NCBI GenBank assembly: GCA_934675735.1
Contig: CAKURR010000013.1
Span: 1-64,000, forward strand
DNA from: an uncultured Clostridia bacterium
GTDB taxonomy: Bacteria > Bacillota > Clostridia > Christensenellales > Aristaeellaceae
Length of the DNA stretch: 64,000 nt
Direction: 5' to 3'
Of this stretch, positions 24,338 through 32,558 are shown piece after piece. Made by a program: the position numbers and the translations under genes. Positions within the stretch are counted from its first letter, which is position 1. Each line of letters begins with the position of its first letter. Under the pieces are notes generated by a model. It was not told where the DNA came from and searched no databases. It worked only from the letters and a program-made list of their open reading frames with translations.

Positions 24338-26416
24338 TTATTCCTCGTCCTCCGCCAAATCGGCCTTATGCGCCTCGATAATCTTGGCGGCGATGGCCTG
24401 CGGCACTTCTTCATAGCGCTCGAAGCTCATCTTGAACGCGCCCTTCGCCTGCGTCATGGAACGCAGATCCGTCGCGTATTTGAACATTTCGGCCTGCGGC
24501 ACTTCGGCGATAATCAGCTGCCTGCCGTCGCTCTGCTCCATGCCGAGGATGCGGCCGCGGCGCTTGTTCAGGTCGCCCATGATATCGCCCATGTACTCAT
24601 CCGGCACGCTGATTTCCACGTGCATAATCGGCTCGAGCAGCACGGGGTTCGCGTTGATGCACTGCTTGTAAGCGATGCGCGCCGCCGTCTTGAACGCCAT
24701 TTCGGAGGAATCGACCGGATGATAGCTGCCGTCGTAGAGCTTGGCGCGCAGGCCCGTCATCGGGAAGCCCGCCAGAACGCCCTTGACGAGGTTCTCGCGC
24801 AGGCCCTTTTCGACCGACGGAATGAAGTTGCGCGGCACCGCGCCGCCGACGACTGCATCGACGAACTCGAAATCCGTGCCCGGCTCGGCGGGGGAGAACT
24901 CAATCCACACGTCGCCGAACTGGCCGTGGCCGCCGCTCTGCTTCTTGTGGCGGCCCTGCACCTGAATCGTCTTGCGGATGGACTCGCGATAGGCGATCTT
25001 CGGATCTTTGAACACGGCTTCCGCGCCGAACTTGCTCTGCAGCTTCTGGCGCACGATTTCAAGCTCCAATTCGCCCTGGCCGCTGATGAGGGTTTCGGTG
25101 GTCATCGGGTCTTTGGCGACGATGACGTCCGGCATTTCTTCGCACAGGCGCGCCAGGCCGGAGAACACCTTGTCCTCCTCGCCCGCCTTCTTGGCGTATA
25201 CCGCCAGAGAAATCTGCGGCGCGGGGAAGTCGATGCTGTCATACTGAACGACCTTGCCGATTTCGCAGAGGCTGTCGCCCGTGGAGGTGTATTGCAGCTT
25301 GCTGAGCGCGCCGATGTCGCCCGCGCAGAGCATGCCGACGGGAATCTGCTTCTTGCCGCGCACCATGAAGATACCCGCGGCCTTTTCGGGCTTATCCGCG
25401 TTCGCGTTGAACAGCGGGGTCGCCGGCGTCAGCACGCCGGAGATGACCTTAATCAGCGACAGCTTGCCCACAAACGGGTCGGCAATCGTCTTGAACACCT
25501 GCGCGGTGAAGCTCTCGCTCATATCCGCGTGGCGGATGTGCATGGATTTGGTCTTGGGGTTGATGCCGTGATAGGTGTGTTCCATCGGGCTGGGCATATA
25601 CATCGCCAGCTCATACATCAGCGGGCGCACGCCGATGCCGTCCAGGCTGGAGACCGGCGCGACGGGCACGATGCTGCCCTCGTAAATGCCCGCGGACAGG
25701 CCGCGCAGCATATCCTCGTCGCTGAGCTTGCCCTCGTCGAAGAATTTTTCCATCAATTCCTCGCTGGTGCTGGCCGCCGCCTCGTGGCAGGCTTCCAGCG
25801 CTTCTTCCACCAGACCGGTCATCTCCTCGGGAATCGGAATTTCGTTGCGATCCTTGCCCGCGCCGGTGAAGGCCTTGCCCGTCAAAACATCCACAACGCC
25901 GCGGAAGGACGTGCCCTCGCCGATGGGCAGAACCGTCGGAATGATGCAGTTGCCGTAGGTGCTGCGCAGATCGTCGAGCACCTTGCGGTAGTTGATATGT
26001 TCACGATCGACCTGAGAGACGGCGATGATGCGCGCAAGGCCGTGCTTCGCGGTCGCGTTCCATGCTTTTTCAAAGCCGGTGGAGATACCCGTCGCGGCGC
26101 TGATGACGATGACCGCGCCCTCCACGGCGTGCAGCGGGCCGGCCATTTCGCCCGCAAAATCGAAGTATCCGGGAACGTCAATGAGGTTGATCTTTTTGCC
26201 GTGGATTTCAATCGGCGCCACGGACGCGCTGATGGAGATATGACGCTTAATCTCTTCGGGGTCGTAGTCACTGACCGTGTTTCCATCCTCGACACGGCCC
26301 TGGCGGTCAGTCACGCCGGCGGCATAGAGCATCGACTCAACCAGCGTCGTTTTGCCTTCAGAGCCGTGTCCCAATACAGCGATGTTGCGTATGTCCTTCA
26401 CCATGTAGTCCTTCAT
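24338..26416 (-). CDS. EF-G-like GTPase (paralogue of elongation factor G)
   Basis: A 692-residue protein with full EF-G domain layout, starting behind GGAGGAACGATTT. G1 is GHGSEGKTT (16-24). G3 is DVPGY (80-84) where canonical EF-G has D-x-PGH, so the GTPase-activating His is Tyr. G4 is SQVD (134-137) in place of NKxD. Domain IV has SGGHGQFGDVWIEF and the C-terminal domain HVEISVPDEYMGDIMGDLNK. This is the EF-G-like subgroup found beside, not instead of, the housekeeping factor. Its role in translation is unclear; the changed motifs suggest slow or altered GTP use. Confidence 0.88.
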   Translation of the reverse strand: MKDYMVKDIRNIAVLGHGSEGKTTLVESMLYAAGVTDRQGRVEDGNTVSDYDPEEIKRHISISASVAPIEIHGKKINLIDVPGYFDFAGEMAGPLHAVEGAVIVISAATGISTGFEKAWNATAKHGLARIIAVSQVDREHINYRKVLDDLRSTYGNCIIPTVLPIGEGTSFRGVVDVLTGKAFTGAGKDRNEIPIPEEMTGLVEEALEACHEAAASTSEELMEKFFDEGKLSDEDMLRGLSAGIYEGSIVPVAPVSSLDGIGVRPLMYELAMYMPSPMEHTYHGINPKTKSMHIRHADMSESFTAQVFKTIADPFVGKLSLIKVISGVLTPATPLFNANADKPEKAAGIFMVRGKKQIPVGMLCAGDIGALSKLQYTSTGDSLCEIGKVVQYDSIDFPAPQISLAVYAKKAGEEDKVFSGLARLCEEMPDVIVAKDPMTTETLISGQGELELEIVRQKLQSKFGAEAVFKDPKIAYRESIRKTIQVQGRHKKQSGGHGQFGDVWIEFSPAEPGTDFEFVDAVVGGAVPRNFIPSVEKGLRENLVKGVLAGFPMTGLRAKLYDGSYHPVDSSEMAFKTAARIAYKQCINANPVLLEPIMHVEISVPDEYMGDIMGDLNKRRGRILGMEQSDGRQLIIAEVPQAEMFKYATDLRSMTQAKGAFKMSFERYEEVPQAIAAKIIEAHKADLAEDEE

Positions 26417-26762
26417 AAATCGTTCCTCCTTTGAAGCCTTTCGGCTGTTTTTCGGGGCGGCTTGTTTCGCGCCCGCCCGTCCTTTAGGCCCATTATATCA
26501 GAATGTATGAAAAAATGGAAGTGTTTTTGGACAATTTCTTTTTGTCCGTCGGTCAATTCTTCTAAATTTGCGTCGAATTTTTACGAATATTCCGCATATT
26601 TCGCCGCGTTTCGGTCGTCTTTTCGGGTTTGGCGGGCAACAAAAAAACGCCCGACGGGCATAACGCGGCAGGCGCGCGGTTTTCGCGCCTTTCTGCGTCT
26701 TTCCGTCGAACGTTTGGGTATATATCGTTTTTTTACAGTTTTTTCGTCGGGAATCGCTTGGT
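26417..26762. other. Gene-free gap between EF-G-like gene and DUF4364 gene
   Basis: Holds the likely -10 box TATAAT (minus strand, 26492-26497) of the EF-G-like gene, with only a weak -35 (TTCCAT) 17 bases before it. It also holds the terminator at 26640-26661. The rest is T-rich and shows no gene. Confidence 0.6.
26640..26661 (-). terminator. Terminator of the DUF4364/HPr-like operon
   Basis: Minus-strand short stem ATGCCC-GTC-GGGCGT followed by seven T, about 100 bases after the DUF4364 stop. Confidence 0.55.
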
Positions 26763-27302
26763 TTACGGCTCGGTCTGTTCGGTTTCGCCCAGCCGTTCCA
26801 TAATCGTCTGATAGAGAAACGGCGCGCTTCTGGGCCAGCGCTCACAGAAGCGCTTGGCCTGCTCCTTGGTGACGGCCGTCAGCGACATGGAAAAGATTTC
26901 CGCGCCGCTTTCCAGCGCGCGCAGGGTGACGACAAAGCCGTTATCCGTCTCCTTCCACTCGGCGGGCATCTGCAATTCCTCGCGGATGCGCCGCTTCCAT
27001 TCCGGCGCGCTCCTGTCCAGCTTCTCCTGCTGGGAAGCGCGGATGCGCGAGCCGAACATTTCCACGCTTTCGCGCCCCTGCGGGGTCAGAAACAGCAGCA
27101 TCCCTTCCAGATGGCGCGTCTCGCGCACGAAGCCCGCCTCTTTCAGCCCGCCCAGCGCGAGATAAAACTGAAACGGGTTCATCAGTGCGTTTTCCGCCAG
27201 AAAGCGCAGCAGCTGCTCCTGCGTGCAGCCGCCGAGGCGGTTCAGCGATGAAAGCACAATCAGCTTATCCTCTTCCTCTGTGGCATGCACATCCAGCGGC
27301 AT
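26763..27302 (-). CDS. DUF4364 family protein (winged-helix-like)
   Basis: A 179-residue protein. The N-terminal half has a winged-helix look: LIVLSSLNRLGGCTQEQLLR, then an ALGGLKEAGFVRETRH-type wing and LFLTPQGRESVEMF. The C-terminal half is a small alpha/beta unit. DUF4364 proteins are widespread in clostridia, often next to small HPr-like or regulatory genes as here. A transcription-regulatory role is plausible but not shown. Confidence 0.8.
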   Translation of the reverse strand: MPLDVHATEEEDKLIVLSSLNRLGGCTQEQLLRFLAENALMNPFQFYLALGGLKEAGFVRETRHLEGMLLFLTPQGRESVEMFGSRIRASQQEKLDRSAPEWKRRIREELQMPAEWKETDNGFVVTLRALESGAEIFSMSLTAVTKEQAKRFCERWPRSAPFLYQTIMERLGETEQTEP

Positions 27303-27314
27303 GGGCGCACCCCC

Positions 27315-27566
27315 TTATTTCGCTTCTTCGCCGTCCTTGACCAGATAGCCGTCCAAATCGCGGAGCAGCTCGTCGCAGTCGTCGCTGTAAATCGTCATCG
27401 TAATCGGGCGGGAAAGGTCGATGGAAAAGATGCCCAGAATCGACTTTGCATCCACCACATAACGCCCCGACCGCAAATCCATGTCATACGGATAGCGATT
27501 GACCAGGCTGACAAAGTTTTTCACATTGTCGGTCATCATCGTCAGACGAATCGTCACAGTTTTCAT
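27315..27566 (-). CDS. HPr-like protein lacking the phosphorylated His
   Basis: An 83-residue protein with the HPr fold signature around the regulatory serine (VDAKSILGIFSIDL). The region where HPr carries its phosphorylated His reads FVSLVNRYPYDMDL and has none. It therefore cannot take part in sugar phosphotransfer; like Crh it may only have a regulatory role through the Ser site. It is the first gene of the operon and is followed 12 bases later by the DUF4364 gene. Confidence 0.8.
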   Translation of the reverse strand: MKTVTIRLTMMTDNVKNFVSLVNRYPYDMDLRSGRYVVDAKSILGIFSIDLSRPITMTIYSDDCDELLRDLDGYLVKDGEEAK

Positions 27567-27630
27567 ATCTCATGCTCCTTGGCGCGCGCATGCGCGGTCA
27601 TCAAAGTCTATTTTACCAACATGCCCCTTT

Positions 27631-27659
27631 ATTATAACCAAAATATGGTCAAAATGCAA
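27631..27659 (-). promoter_or_regulatory. Promoter of the HPr-like/DUF4364 operon
   Basis: TTGCAT and TATAAT with a 17-base spacer on the minus strand. Confidence 0.7.
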
Positions 27660-27687
27660 GTATGGATTTGGATGCATTCATTCCGTC

Positions 27688-27716
27688 TTGACGCATTTGA
27701 TGTGTTGTGCTATGCT
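27688..27716 (+). promoter_or_regulatory. Promoter of the MATE gene
   Basis: TTGACG and TATGCT, 17-base spacer, 34 bases before the start codon. It is back to back with the HPr-like promoter. Confidence 0.7.
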
Positions 27717-27749
27717 GTTCGCATTGCTTTTTTTCAGAGGTGATTTGAT

Positions 27750-29105
27750 TTGTTTGCCCGCCGTTCTCATCGGGTGGAGATGACCTCCGGCCCGCTGCTG
27801 CCCAATGTGCTCGCCTTTACCGTGCCGCTGATTCTCTCTGGCGTACTTCAGCTTCTGTATAACTCGGCGGATATCATCGTCGTCGGGCGCTTCGCCGATT
27901 CCGTCGCGATGGCCTCCGTCGGCGCGACAACCTCGCTCATCCAGCTGCTCGTCAGCCTGCTGATGGGCCTGAGCGTCGGCTCATCCGTCGCCGTTGCCCG
28001 CGCGACCGGCGCGGGGGATCGCGAAGGCGTGCGCCGCGCGGTGCATACCTCCATAGCGCTCGCGCTGCTCTCGGGCGTGCTGCTCGGCGCGCTGCTGCTG
28101 CTCCTCTCCCGCCCGCTGCTCGAACTGATGGGCTGCCCCGAAAACGTGGTGGAGGGCGCAAAGCTCTACCTCAATATCTACGCCGTCGGCCTGCCCGCCA
28201 GCCTGCTGTATAACTACGGCGCGGCGATTCTGCGCGCCGTCGGCGACACCAAGCGCCCGCTGTATTACCTCACCGTCAGCGGCATGGTCAATATCGTGCT
28301 CAACGTGCTGCTCGTCGCCGGGCTGAAGCTCAGCGTCGCGGGCGTGGCTATCGCCACCATCGTCAGCGAAACCATCAGCGCCGCGCTTGTGCTCGCCAGC
28401 CTCATCACCAGCCACGGCGATATCCGCTTCGAGCCGAAAAAGACCCGCATCGAGCGCCGCGCCCTCGGCCAGATTCTCCGCGTCGGCATCCCCGCGGGCC
28501 TGCAGAGCAGCATGTTCTCCATCTCCAACGTGCTGATTCAGTCCGCCATCAACTCCTTCGGCGCGGCCGCCATCGCGGGCAATACCGCCGCCGCCAGCAT
28601 CGAGGGCTTTGCCACCACCGTTTCCAACGCCATCTCTCAGGCCGCGCTCACCTTCTCCAGCCAGAATATGGGCGCGGGCAAAACCAACCGCGTGCGCCGC
28701 GTGCTTGTCGTCTGCCTCGCCGCGACGTGCGTCGGCGGGCTCTCCCTCGGCCTGCTCATTTATGCGTTCGGCACGCCGCTGCTCTCCCTGTTTAATACCG
28801 ACCCCGAGGTCATCGCCAGCGGCCTTGTCCGCGTCAGCCATAATATGCCGCTCTATGTCCTCTTCTGTATGCAGGATACCTTTGTCGGCCAGCTGCGCGG
28901 CATCGGCTATTCCCTCATGCCGACCGTCACCAGCCTGAGCGGTATCTGCCTGCTCCGTGTGGTTTGGCTCTATACCGCCTTCGCCGCGTCGCCGACGCTC
29001 GATACCCTCTACCTCTCTTACCCCGTTTCGTGGGCCGTCACCCTCGCCGCCCTCGTCACCTGCTACGCCGTCGTCGTGCGGAAACTGCCGAAAAAGACTT
29101 CTTAA
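27750..29105 (+). CDS. MATE-family efflux transporter
   Basis: A 451-residue membrane protein with about twelve hydrophobic segments in two six-helix halves. The first half starts with SGPLLPNVLAFTVPLILSGV and has YNSADIIVVGRF; the second has VGIPAGLQSSMFSISNVLIQ. These are NorM/DinF-type MATE features. It would export cationic drugs or metabolites in exchange for Na+ or H+. Start is TTG behind AGAGGTGA. Substrate unknown. Single gene between two divergent promoters and a repeat-rich 3' region. Confidence 0.9.
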   Translation: MFARRSHRVEMTSGPLLPNVLAFTVPLILSGVLQLLYNSADIIVVGRFADSVAMASVGATTSLIQLLVSLLMGLSVGSSVAVARATGAGDREGVRRAVHTSIALALLSGVLLGALLLLLSRPLLELMGCPENVVEGAKLYLNIYAVGLPASLLYNYGAAILRAVGDTKRPLYYLTVSGMVNIVLNVLLVAGLKLSVAGVAIATIVSETISAALVLASLITSHGDIRFEPKKTRIERRALGQILRVGIPAGLQSSMFSISNVLIQSAINSFGAAAIAGNTAAASIEGFATTVSNAISQAALTFSSQNMGAGKTNRVRRVLVVCLAATCVGGLSLGLLIYAFGTPLLSLFNTDPEVIASGLVRVSHNMPLYVLFCMQDTFVGQLRGIGYSLMPTVTSLSGICLLRVVWLYTAFAASPTLDTLYLSYPVSWAVTLAALVTCYAVVVRKLPKKTS

Positions 29106-29187
29106 AACCGCCGCGAAGCGAAACAGGGGTTTGGGGGATTATCCCCCAAACAGGTCTGGGCGGTAGCCCAGCGTTCCCCCTCTCCGT

Positions 29188-29251
29188 AAAAAACGCAGTT
29201 TCAGAGCAAGACGCAAAGCGTCCTACGATTGAAACGGGTTCAAAGCCGCAA
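29188..29251 (+). repeat. Structured repeat R6, copy 2
   Basis: GCAGTTTCAGAGC, a GACGC-AAA-GCGTC stem, CTACGATTGAAACGGGTTCA, AGCCGCAA. Just before it, 29125-29175 holds TTTGGGGG/CCCCCAAA and CTGGGC/GCCCAG hairpins after the MATE stop, which may end that transcript. The gap 29106-29459 has no gene. Confidence 0.75.
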
Positions 29252-29316
29252 CAAAACAATTTTCTGCCTTCATTGCCGTATATCTTCTTGGATATGCGGC
29301 TTTTTCGTATATAAGC

Positions 29317-29336
29317 GGACGCGCAATGCGCGCCCC
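29317..29336. repeat. Short palindromic repeat GGACGCGCAATGCGCGCCCC
   Basis: Three direct copies lie close together here, at 30424-30443 and at 30569-30588; an inverted copy is at 620-638 and a disrupted one near 39143-39215. The core GCGCGCAATGCGCGC-type palindrome could form a tight hairpin. Confidence 0.7.
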
Positions 29337-29352
29337 TACATACAATTCAGAA

Positions 29353-29370
29353 TTTAGAATTTTTTCTAAA
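29353..29370 (+). promoter_or_regulatory. Candidate SdpR operator, upstream site
   Basis: TTTAGA-N6-TCTAAA, seven bases upstream of the -35 box. The same motif with the same spacing recurs downstream of the promoter. Confidence 0.65.
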
Positions 29371-29376
29371 TACCCC

Positions 29377-29405
29377 TTGACACCCGCCCTCCGCCCTGCT
29401 ACAAT
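29377..29405 (+). promoter_or_regulatory. Promoter of sdpR-sdpI
   Basis: TTGACA and TACAAT with a 17-base spacer, placed between two identical dyads. Confidence 0.85.
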
Positions 29406-29419
29406 ACAGCCATCACCTG

Positions 29420-29437
29420 TTTAGATGAATTTCTAAA
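29420..29437 (+). promoter_or_regulatory. Candidate SdpR operator, downstream site
   Basis: TTTAGA-N6-TCTAAA just after the expected start site and 67 bases from the upstream copy. Confidence 0.65.
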
Positions 29438-29459
29438 TAGAATTGAAAGGAGGCCGCGC

Positions 29460-29741
29460 ATGGGCTTTGCCGAAACCTTCAAGGCGCTTTCCGACCCCGC
29501 AAGGCGGGAAATCCTGCTGCTGCTTCGGGGCGGACGCATGAGCGCGGGCGAAATCGCCGGACATTTCGAGATGACGGGCGCAACCGTGTCCTATCATCTC
29601 AGCGTGCTGAAAAAGGCCGATCTCGTGTTTGAAACGCGTGAAAAAAACTTCATCTATTATGAGCTGAATACCTCCGTCGTCGAGGAGGTCATGCTCTGGC
29701 TCTCTCAGCTGAAAGGAGATAACCATGAAAGCCATCAATAA
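29460..29741 (+). CDS. sdpR: ArsR-family autorepressor SdpR
   Basis: A 93-residue winged-helix repressor starting behind AAAGGAGGCCGCGC. ALSDPARREILLLLRGGRMS is the standard ArsR start. The recognition helix is MTGATVSYHLSVLKKADLV, and the wing is FETREKNFIYYEL. No metal-binding cysteines are present, as in SdpR. Its end overlaps the start of sdpI by 17 bases. In Bacillus the pair controls immunity to the SdpC toxin: SdpI binds toxin and pulls SdpR to the membrane. No sdpC-like toxin gene is seen here. Confidence 0.88.
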   Translation: MGFAETFKALSDPARREILLLLRGGRMSAGEIAGHFEMTGATVSYHLSVLKKADLVFETREKNFIYYELNTSVVEEVMLWLSQLKGDNHESHQ

Positions 29742-30366
29742 GCGCACCCTGGTTCTCACAAGCATCGTCATCCTGCTGCCGATGTTCGTCGGCCTTATCC
29801 TGTGGAACCGGCTGCCCGAGCAAATGCCGACCCACTTCGATTTCAACGGCACGGCGGACGGCTATTCCGGCCGCCCGTTCGCCATCATCGGCCTGCCGCT
29901 GTTCCTCCTCGCGATGCAGCTGCTCTGCGCCTTTGCCTTGCGGGCCGACCCCAAAAAGCAGAATATTTCCGAAAAGTTGGTGCAGCTCACCCTGTGGATT
30001 TGCCCCGCCGTCAGCCTGTTCGTCGGCATCTCCATGTATGCGAGCGCGCTGGGCTGCCTGTTCAACATCAACCGCCTCGTCTCGGTTTTTGTCGGCCTGC
30101 TTTTCGTCGTCATGGGCAACTACCTGCCCAAGTGCCGCCCCAATTACACGATGGGCATCCGCATCCCGTGGACGCTCGCCGATGAGGAGAACTGGAATCA
30201 CACCCACCGTTTCGCGGGCTATGTCTGGATTGTCGTCGGGCTGATCATCACGGCTTCCGCGTTCTTCGGCGGGATGAATAACGTATTAACCGTTCTGCTC
30301 ATCGCCGCGGCAGCATCGCCCGTCGTCTATTCGTATGTATACGCCAAACGGCATGGGAAGATTTGA
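29725..30366 (+). CDS. sdpI: SdpI-family immunity/signal membrane protein
   Basis: A 213-residue protein with six likely membrane helices. The N-terminal DUF1648-type part holds LPEQMPTHFDFNGTADGYSG. The C-terminal SdpI part has GNYLPKCRPNYTMGIRIPWT and NHTHRFAGYVWIVVG, the family hallmarks. Its ribosome site AAAGGAGATAACC lies inside sdpR. It may protect the cell from a peptide toxin made by itself or a neighbour, and act as the signal for SdpR. Confidence 0.88.
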   Translation: MKAINKRTLVLTSIVILLPMFVGLILWNRLPEQMPTHFDFNGTADGYSGRPFAIIGLPLFLLAMQLLCAFALRADPKKQNISEKLVQLTLWICPAVSLFVGISMYASALGCLFNINRLVSVFVGLLFVVMGNYLPKCRPNYTMGIRIPWTLADEENWNHTHRFAGYVWIVVGLIITASAFFGGMNNVLTVLLIAAAASPVVYSYVYAKRHGKI

Positions 30367-30519
30367 GTCGGTTCTCATTTGTTCTTTCGCCAAAAAGCAG
30401 GTTTTGAATACCATATAAACTACGGACGCGCAATGCGCGCCCCCAGCTTGTTGACATAAGCAAACTCAGCTTGAATAGCAAAATCAAGAAATTCAGCTAT
30501 TCTTTCATTTACGGAAAGG

Positions 30520-30555
30520 GCTATTCTCCCCCCCTTTGGGGGAGAATAGCTTTTT
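30520..30555 (+). terminator. Strong terminator between sdpI and the esterase gene
   Basis: Perfect stem GCTATTCTCCCCC/GGGGGAGAATAGC followed by TTTTT. On the minus strand it also folds, so it may end both converging transcripts. Confidence 0.85.
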
Positions 30556-30597
30556 GTCTACGGTCTGCGGACGCGCAATGCGCGCCCCTGCAATAAT

Positions 30598-31506
30598 TTA
30601 TCGCTTCAAATATTCCGCAATCTGCGCGAAATTCTCTTTGGCTTCCTTAAAATACGGCAGCATGCAGTAGCAATGCACCATGCCCGGGCGGGCGAACATG
30701 GTATAGGGCACATTCGCCCGCCTGCAGGCTGTTTCGAACTCGGGCCGCGCACCGTAGAGGGTTTCATCCGCGCTGTAAAAGAAGTGGATATCGCCCACGC
30801 CCGAAAAATCGCCGCGCGAAAGATGAATCATATAGTCCGGCACATCGTCGCGGCCGTGGCGCTGGATTTTTTCAAACTTCGTCTCAAACGCCGTGCAGTC
30901 GATGGAAACGTCGCTGTCGTTGAGCGCCAGCATCCGCGCGCGCTCGTCGTCGTTCCACGGCACTTCGCCCGGGGAGACGGCGACGATATGGCGCGGCGGC
31001 GGGAGCGGCCTGCCCAGCGCGTTGTTATGGGCGGCCATGCCCAGCGCGAGCGCGCCGCCCGAGGAGAAGCCGCACGTGCTGACGTTGCCGCCGCCGTAGA
31101 TGGCAATCATTCGGCGGTAGCATTCAAAAGCCATGTCATAGCTCTCGGTGATGCAGTGCTCCGTGCACAGCGGATAGCACGGAAACCAGATATCGCAGCC
31201 CGTCATGCGCATCAGCTTGCGCAGAACGGGGATATCGCCCTTATCCGGCCCGACGAGCATGCCGCCGCCGAAGAAATAGAGGATGGCGCGCTCGGAGGGC
31301 TTTTCGTTTTCGCGCACAATCAGGCAGGGAAAGCCGTTCACCATTTCCTTTTCATAGTGCGCCTTGTTATCCGTGGGCAGATAGAAGCCGCGGTTTCGGT
31401 TCTGCTTTTCGACGACCTTGAGCAGTTCGTCCTCCGGCAGGCTGAACGCCTTTTTCACGCCCACGATTTGATAAAGCATGCGGAACGCCGATGCAAACAG
31501 ACTCAT
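30598..31506 (-). CDS. Alpha/beta-hydrolase esterase (HSL-like)
   Basis: A 302-residue esterase. The oxyanion loop is FFGGGMLVG (family: HGGG, with the His replaced by Phe), the nucleophile is Ser148 in GFSSGG, the acid is in SADETLYG and the His in GMVHCY. Resembles hormone-sensitive-lipase-type esterases on short acyl substrates. The second gene of an operon with a membrane protein; a 42-base gap separates them. Natural substrate unknown. Confidence 0.8.
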   Translation of the reverse strand: MSLFASAFRMLYQIVGVKKAFSLPEDELLKVVEKQNRNRGFYLPTDNKAHYEKEMVNGFPCLIVRENEKPSERAILYFFGGGMLVGPDKGDIPVLRKLMRMTGCDIWFPCYPLCTEHCITESYDMAFECYRRMIAIYGGGNVSTCGFSSGGALALGMAAHNNALGRPLPPPRHIVAVSPGEVPWNDDERARMLALNDSDVSIDCTAFETKFEKIQRHGRDDVPDYMIHLSRGDFSGVGDIHFFYSADETLYGARPEFETACRRANVPYTMFARPGMVHCYCMLPYFKEAKENFAQIAEYLKR

Positions 31507-31548
31507 CTCGTTTCCCCCTCATTTCGATTTGCTTTGCGGTTCGTTGCG

Positions 31549-32172
31549 TCAGAGCAGAAGACCCAGCGCGAGCGTCGTCACCGCGCAGACGATGTTCCCC
31601 GTGCCGACGATGCGGAGCGGGAACAGCACGATATACAGCAGCGGGTTAAAGACGCACGCCCAGCGCGGCAGGGTCGTCAGGCCGCCGACGACGGCGGCAA
31701 ACAGCGCCAGCGAAAACATCAGCAGGCCCGCATAACAGACCATCATCGTGGACGACGACTTTTTGAAAAGCTCGGCAATCAGTCTGCGCGCCTCATCGGT
31801 CTTGCCCATGCGGATATACACCCATTCCACCACGCCGCAGAGCACGTGATGCGCGCCGCCCGGCACGAAGAACAGCATCTCGCCCGCCGTCATCAGCGCC
31901 GCGCACACGCCCGAGAACGGGCGCATCCATTCGCTCAGCGCCAGATAGCCGGGGAGCATCGCCGCCATCGCCATCACGCCGCCTATGCCCGAGCGCATCG
32001 GCTTATCGAGCGGCGTATTGCCCATCACCGCCGACAGCTTTTGGTTGTCGCTCAGCATCTTAAAATCGAACCGCCCGCCGTCCAGATAGGTCAGCATGCG
32101 GTCGCAGTGCCAGAGCAGCAGGTGCCCCACGCCCGCCAGCAGCAGCAGGATTTTCGTCGCAGTCAGTCCCAT
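31549..32172 (-). CDS. Membrane protein of unknown function (DUF6796-like)
   Basis: A 207-residue protein with about six hydrophobic segments; the first starts at residue 5 (TKILLLLAGVGHLLLWH). No transporter or enzyme motif is seen. Charged loops include HCDRMLTYLDGGRFDFKML. It resembles small clostridial membrane proteins grouped as DUF6796, a tentative match. It starts behind GGGAGGACGAAGGA and leads the operon with the esterase. Confidence 0.65.
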   Translation of the reverse strand: MGLTATKILLLLAGVGHLLLWHCDRMLTYLDGGRFDFKMLSDNQKLSAVMGNTPLDKPMRSGIGGVMAMAAMLPGYLALSEWMRPFSGVCAALMTAGEMLFFVPGGAHHVLCGVVEWVYIRMGKTDEARRLIAELFKKSSSTMMVCYAGLLMFSLALFAAVVGGLTTLPRWACVFNPLLYIVLFPLRIVGTGNIVCAVTTLALGLLL

Positions 32173-32195
32173 TCCTTCGTCCTCCCTTTTCTTTT

Positions 32196-32211
32196 GTTAG
32201 TTTTTACTAAC
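32196..32211 (-). promoter_or_regulatory. Palindromic operator candidate
   Basis: GTTAGT-N4-ACTAAC, a perfect dyad between the promoter and the start codon of the membrane-protein gene. This shape is typical of TetR-type sites. The binding protein is unknown; a TetR gene lies at 43093-43686. Confidence 0.6.
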
Positions 32212-32269
32212 CCAAGGTGCTTTGAAAAGCTGCCCTTCGGCAGCCGCTCATGCGTTTGAATTTGGTTTT

Positions 32270-32298
32270 ATTATAGTAGCGCGCCGCGGGATTGTCAA
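32270..32298 (-). promoter_or_regulatory. Promoter of the membrane protein/esterase operon
   Basis: TTGACA and TATAAT with a 17-base spacer. Confidence 0.85.
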
Positions 32299-32360
32299 AC
32301 CCCAAATTTCTGCATACGCGGCCGACCTGCCGCAATTTTGCCCAAAGCAAAACGCCGCCC

Positions 32361-32389
32361 TTGACGGGCGGCGCGAATCATGCTACAAT
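32361..32389 (+). promoter_or_regulatory. Rightward promoter of the small two-way locus
   Basis: TTGACG and TACAAT, 17-base spacer. It would start a transcript near 32396 that reaches the terminator at 32675-32716, about 320 bases. Confidence 0.65.
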
Positions 32390-32417
32390 AAAGGCACGAC
32401 GAGGGCTTTTATAGGGA

Positions 32418-32558
32418 TTAGCCTCTCGGCACTAACACGATGATGACCTCAACATCACCGTGTTCTTTTGTTTCTGTCGATTTTTCGATCTTGATGGACG
32501 TAATCAGCGTCTGTCTGATCGTAATCGTCGCCGTTTCTTTGGCTTTGATGGCTCTCAC
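32418..32558 (-). CDS. Candidate 46-residue peptide (antisense to hydrophobic frame)
   Basis: A perfect AAGGAGGTG lies at the 5' end, but the only in-frame start, GTG, overlaps it, so initiation is doubtful; the next codons are AGA GCC ATC. The frame reads charged, beta-like sequence (KAKETATITIRQTLITSI, then HGDVEVIIVLVPRG) and ends in a hairpin region (CGAGAGGCT/AGCCCTCG, about 32400-32429). A leftward promoter TTGCGT-N17-TATCAT is at 32632-32660. It may be a peptide or simply an RNA. Confidence 0.25.
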   Translation of the reverse strand: MRAIKAKETATITIRQTLITSIKIEKSTETKEHGDVEVIIVLVPRG

